The notes under the pieces were generated by a model. The model worked only from the letters and a program-made list of their open reading frames with translations. It was not told the origin of the DNA and searched no databases. From contig JABEUT010000012.1 in the NCBI GenBank assembly GCA_013044305.1, positions 1 through 8,452 on the forward strand: a stretch of DNA of 8,452 nt, given 5' to 3'. The DNA comes from Bacteroidia bacterium. Lineage in GTDB: Bacteria > Bacteroidota > Bacteroidia > JABEUT01. Positions 6,473 to 8,452 of the stretch are shown in pieces. The translations under genes and the position numbers were made by a program. Within the stretch, counting starts at the first letter, position 1; each line of letters begins with the position of its first letter.

Positions 6473-6506
6473 TTGAAAGGAATAACAGATAGTTTAAATA
6501 ACTTTG
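6473..6506 (+). promoter_or_regulatory. Likely ahcY promoter
   Basis: TAACTTTG at 6499-6506 is an exact match to the Bacteroidota -7 consensus TAnnTTTG. A TTG at 6473-6475 could be the -33 element, with a spacer of 23 bp, slightly longer than the usual 19-21. The leader to the ATG at 6543 would be about 30 nt and is A-rich, as expected for this phylum. Confidence 0.55.
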
Positions 6507-6542
6507 CAAACCGGAATAACAAAATAATAAACAATAACACCT

Positions 6543-7862
6543 ATGTCAATCCAAACTGTGGAAAAGAAAGCAGCATATAAAGTAAAAGACATCAGCCAGG
6601 CCGACTGGGGCAGGAAAGAGATAGTACTTGCCGAAGCCGAAATGCCCGGATTAATGGCCATACGCGAAGAATATGGAAAACAACAGCCCCTGCGCGGAGC
6701 GCGGATAGCCGGATGCCTGCACATGACCATACAAACCGCCGTACTCATTGAAACCCTGAAAGCGCTCGGAGCGGAGGTGCAATGGTCGTCGTGCAATATA
6801 TTTTCAACCCAGGACCATGCAGCCGCAGCCATAGCCAAGGCGGGCATTCCGGTTTATGCCTGGAAAGGCATGACCGAGCCGGAATATGAGTGGTGCATAG
6901 AGCAAACACTGTTCTTCGGCGACAAAAGGCAACCCCTGAATATGATACTGGACGATGGCGGCGACCTTACCAACATAGTGCTGGACAAGAATCCGGAACT
7001 GGTTGCGGGAATACGCGGCATAAGCGAAGAAACCACCACAGGCGTACACCGCCTGTACGAACGCATGAACAAGGGTATCCTGCCCCTGCCCTGCTTTAAC
7101 GTGAACGATTCGGTTACAAAAAGCAAATTTGACAACAAATACGGCTGCCGCGAATCGCTGGTAGACGCCATACGGCGCGCCACCGACCTTATGCTTGCCG
7201 GCAAAGTGGCTGTTGTGGCCGGTTTCGGAGATGTGGGCAAAGGCTCGGCGCAGGCGCTGAAAAATGCCAACATGCGCGTTATTGTTACCGAAATAGACCC
7301 GATATGCGCCCTGCAGGCCGCCATGGAAGGCTATGAGGTGCGCAAAATGGACGATGCGGTAAAACTCGCCGACATAGTGGTTACCACCACCGGAAACCAC
7401 CACGTAATAAAAGACCGCCACTTTAAAGCATTAAAGGACAAGGCTATTGTATGCAACATAGGCCACTTTGACGTGGAAATAGATATGGCCTGGCTGAATA
7501 CCAAATACGGACACACCCGCGACACCATCAAGCCGCAGGTTGATAAATATACGATTGACGGAAAAGATATAATTGTGCTTGCCGAAGGCAGGCTTGTGAA
7601 CCTCGGCTGCGCAATGGGACACCCCTCCTTTGTTATGTCCACCTCATTTTCCAATCAGGTGCTCGCACAGATAGAGCTGTGGCTTAACCACAAAAAATAC
7701 GAGAACAAGGTATATACGCTTCCGAAATTACTCGACGAAAAAGTAGCCCGCCTCCACCTTAAAAAGATAGGAGTGGAACTGGACACGCTTACACCCGAAC
7801 AGGCCGCATACATAGGAGTAAGCGCCGAAGGGCCGTATAAACCGGAGTATTACAGATACTAA
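6543..7862 (+). CDS. ahcY: Adenosylhomocysteinase (S-adenosylhomocysteine hydrolase)
   Basis: Cleaves S-adenosylhomocysteine reversibly to adenosine and homocysteine, removing the product inhibitor of methyltransferases and feeding the methionine cycle; an NAD+-dependent cytoplasmic enzyme, normally a tetramer. The 439-residue length is normal for bacterial forms. Visible signatures: HMTIQTAVLIETL (60-72), WSSCNIFSTQDHAAAA (81-96), LDDGGDLT (136-143), SEETTTGVHRL (161-171), FDNKYGCRESL (196-206), the Rossmann NAD-binding loop GFGDVGKG (227-234), and CNIGHFD (304-310). The substrate-binding and catalytic Asp, Glu, Lys and Asp positions lie in these blocks and are all present. The C-terminus ends in PYKPEYYRY, the conserved tail whose Lys and Tyr reach the NAD of the neighbouring subunit. 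The start is supported by a -7 box 36 bp upstream. Nothing is truncated. Downstream the gene faces the convergent lipoprotein gene over 26 bp, with no clear terminator. Confidence 0.98.
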   Translation: MSIQTVEKKAAYKVKDISQADWGRKEIVLAEAEMPGLMAIREEYGKQQPLRGARIAGCLHMTIQTAVLIETLKALGAEVQWSSCNIFSTQDHAAAAIAKAGIPVYAWKGMTEPEYEWCIEQTLFFGDKRQPLNMILDDGGDLTNIVLDKNPELVAGIRGISEETTTGVHRLYERMNKGILPLPCFNVNDSVTKSKFDNKYGCRESLVDAIRRATDLMLAGKVAVVAGFGDVGKGSAQALKNANMRVIVTEIDPICALQAAMEGYEVRKMDDAVKLADIVVTTTGNHHVIKDRHFKALKDKAIVCNIGHFDVEIDMAWLNTKYGHTRDTIKPQVDKYTIDGKDIIVLAEGRLVNLGCAMGHPSFVMSTSFSNQVLAQIELWLNHKKYENKVYTLPKLLDEKVARLHLKKIGVELDTLTPEQAAYIGVSAEGPYKPEYYRY

Positions 7863-7888
7863 AAAAAACAGAGCTCCTTTCCTGCGCG

Positions 7889-8344
7889 CTAATTGGTTAC
7901 CGAGACGGTGGAAACCCCGTCGAAGGAGGCCACGTATGGCTTCAGGGAGCATTTAGAAGGGCCTTTTATAACAGAGCCGTCGGACAGGTTGAAGGTAGAG
8001 CCGCACACCGGGCAGGTCATGGAGAACTTGTTTGAATTTAACTGCACCACCGCCTTGCTGTTGGTTGCCCCGTCGTACGGGCAGCAGCAATCGAAGGCAG
8101 TAAACTGGCTTGTGGTATATCTGTACACTACTACGTTATCATAACCGCCGGTAACTATCACACTCCCCTCCACAATCTGAAGGTTTACGTTGGTAGGCTG
8201 GTTCAGATCAAGGGCGAAATTTACGGCTACATTGGGCACGCCGTTGCAGGTGGTGGAATCCTTACGGCAGGAAGTGCCGGCTGCCAAAAGAATAAAAACA
8301 AATACAGGCATTAGAAATAATTTCGCCCTGTTCATTAAATTCAT
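7889..8344 (-). CDS. Lipoprotein with Rieske-like domain lacking His ligands
   Basis: With the ATG at 8344 this is a 151-residue protein. ATGs at 8356 and 8335 are also in frame; 8356 would be nearly leaderless given the promoter at 8367-8399. A hydrophobic signal segment (KLFLMPVFVFILLAAG) leads to a lipobox-like GTSC, so C26 is probably the lipidated residue; CRKDS after it loosely resembles the Lys/acidic surface-export signal of Bacteroidota lipoproteins. The C-terminal half reads like a Rieske domain: FDCCCPYDG (85-92 region), then 22 residues later CPVCGSTF (111-118), NLSDGSVIKGPSKCSLKPY (119-137), which copies the family's GSxFxxxxGxVxxGPAxxxLxxY line. In canonical Rieske proteins the ligands are C-x-H and C-x-x-H. 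Here the first His position is Tyr and the second is Cys, and extra Cys (86-88, 132) are present. It is therefore a Rieske-fold relative unlikely to carry a normal [2Fe-2S] cluster; zinc, another cluster or a structural disulfide are alternatives. Confidence 0.8.
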   Translation of the reverse strand: MNLMNRAKLFLMPVFVFILLAAGTSCRKDSTTCNGVPNVAVNFALDLNQPTNVNLQIVEGSVIVTGGYDNVVVYRYTTSQFTAFDCCCPYDGATNSKAVVQLNSNKFSMTCPVCGSTFNLSDGSVIKGPSKCSLKPYVASFDGVSTVSVTN

Positions 8345-8366
8345 ATTTAATACCATTACTGTCCGA

Positions 8367-8399
8367 CAAAAATATGAAATATTTTAAAAGTCAAGCAAA
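8367..8399 (-). promoter_or_regulatory. Bacteroidota-type promoter of the Rieske-like lipoprotein gene
   Basis: Read on the minus strand, TTTG (8396-8399) is followed after exactly 21 bp by TATTTTTG (8367-8374), matching the Bacteroidota -33 TTTG and -7 TAnnTTTG elements with the usual spacing. Transcription would start near 8361, giving a leader of about 17 nt to the ATG at 8344. The remaining bases to the window end show no gene. Confidence 0.6.
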
Positions 8400-8452
8400 T
8401 ATGGGGTAAAATAACCCTAAAAAGAGGTAAAATCAAAAGTAAGCCCCCCTAC

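Noticed and set aside
6470..6542. SAH riboswitch ahead of ahcY
   Set aside because: The gap is 73 bp, AT-rich and contains a promoter box that leaves only ~30 nt of leader, too short and without the GC-rich stems of that riboswitch.
6804..7421. 205-codon minus-strand ORF opposite ahcY
   Set aside because: Lies wholly inside the highly conserved adenosylhomocysteinase gene and resembles nothing.
7863..7888. Terminator after ahcY
   Set aside because: Only an A-run and no stem-loop with a following T tract are visible in the 26-bp gap.

Overview
The window looks like a chromosomal segment of a Bacteroidota bacterium, probably from the Chitinophagales/Sphingobacteriales side, though this placement is inference. 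Supporting signs are signal peptides ending in A|Q, a lipoprotein with a relaxed G-T-S-C lipobox, A-rich leaders instead of Shine-Dalgarno sites, several good matches to the Bacteroidota -7 promoter box TAnnTTTG, and a FadL-type outer-membrane protein of the Bacteroidota kind. There are eight protein genes and no rRNA, tRNA or CRISPR array.

Left part (1-2481, + strand): the 3' part of a gene for a Gly/Asn/Tyr/Ser-rich low-complexity protein ending in a Gly-His tandem repeat, then an OmpP1/FadL/TodX-family outer-membrane beta-barrel protein. A 32-bp gap separates this pair from a convergent minus-strand block.

Middle block (2514-4797, - strand; transcription order right to left): an Sfp-type 4'-phosphopantetheinyl transferase, a geranylgeranylglyceryl/heptaprenylglyceryl phosphate synthase (PcrB/GGGPS family), and a ThiE/TenI-fold protein whose usual thiamine-phosphate-synthase active-site residues are mostly replaced. 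The transferase activates carrier proteins for acyl or polyketide synthesis, and the GGGPS makes an archaeal-type prenyl-glycerol ether. The three may form a loose operon, with gaps of 162 and 103 bp.

The 346-bp gap between the transferase and the next gene holds a ~163-bp element that is one long imperfect palindrome. It has terminal inverted repeats matching at 16 of 18 positions and a central hairpin, and it encodes nothing visible. It looks like a MITE or similar mobile palindromic repeat, and its left end lies where the transferase promoter's -33 element should be.

Right part: a secreted protein made of fourteen 24-residue MORN_2/YwqK-type repeats (+), a complete adenosylhomocysteinase gene (ahcY, +) with its own likely promoter, and on the minus strand a small lipoprotein with a Rieske-like C-terminal domain in which the two His ligands of the [2Fe-2S] cluster are replaced by Tyr and Cys.

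The core genes are familiar for Bacteroidota. The least explained items are the palindromic element, the ligand-swapped Rieske-like lipoprotein and the divergent ThiE-like protein next to the GGGPS gene.
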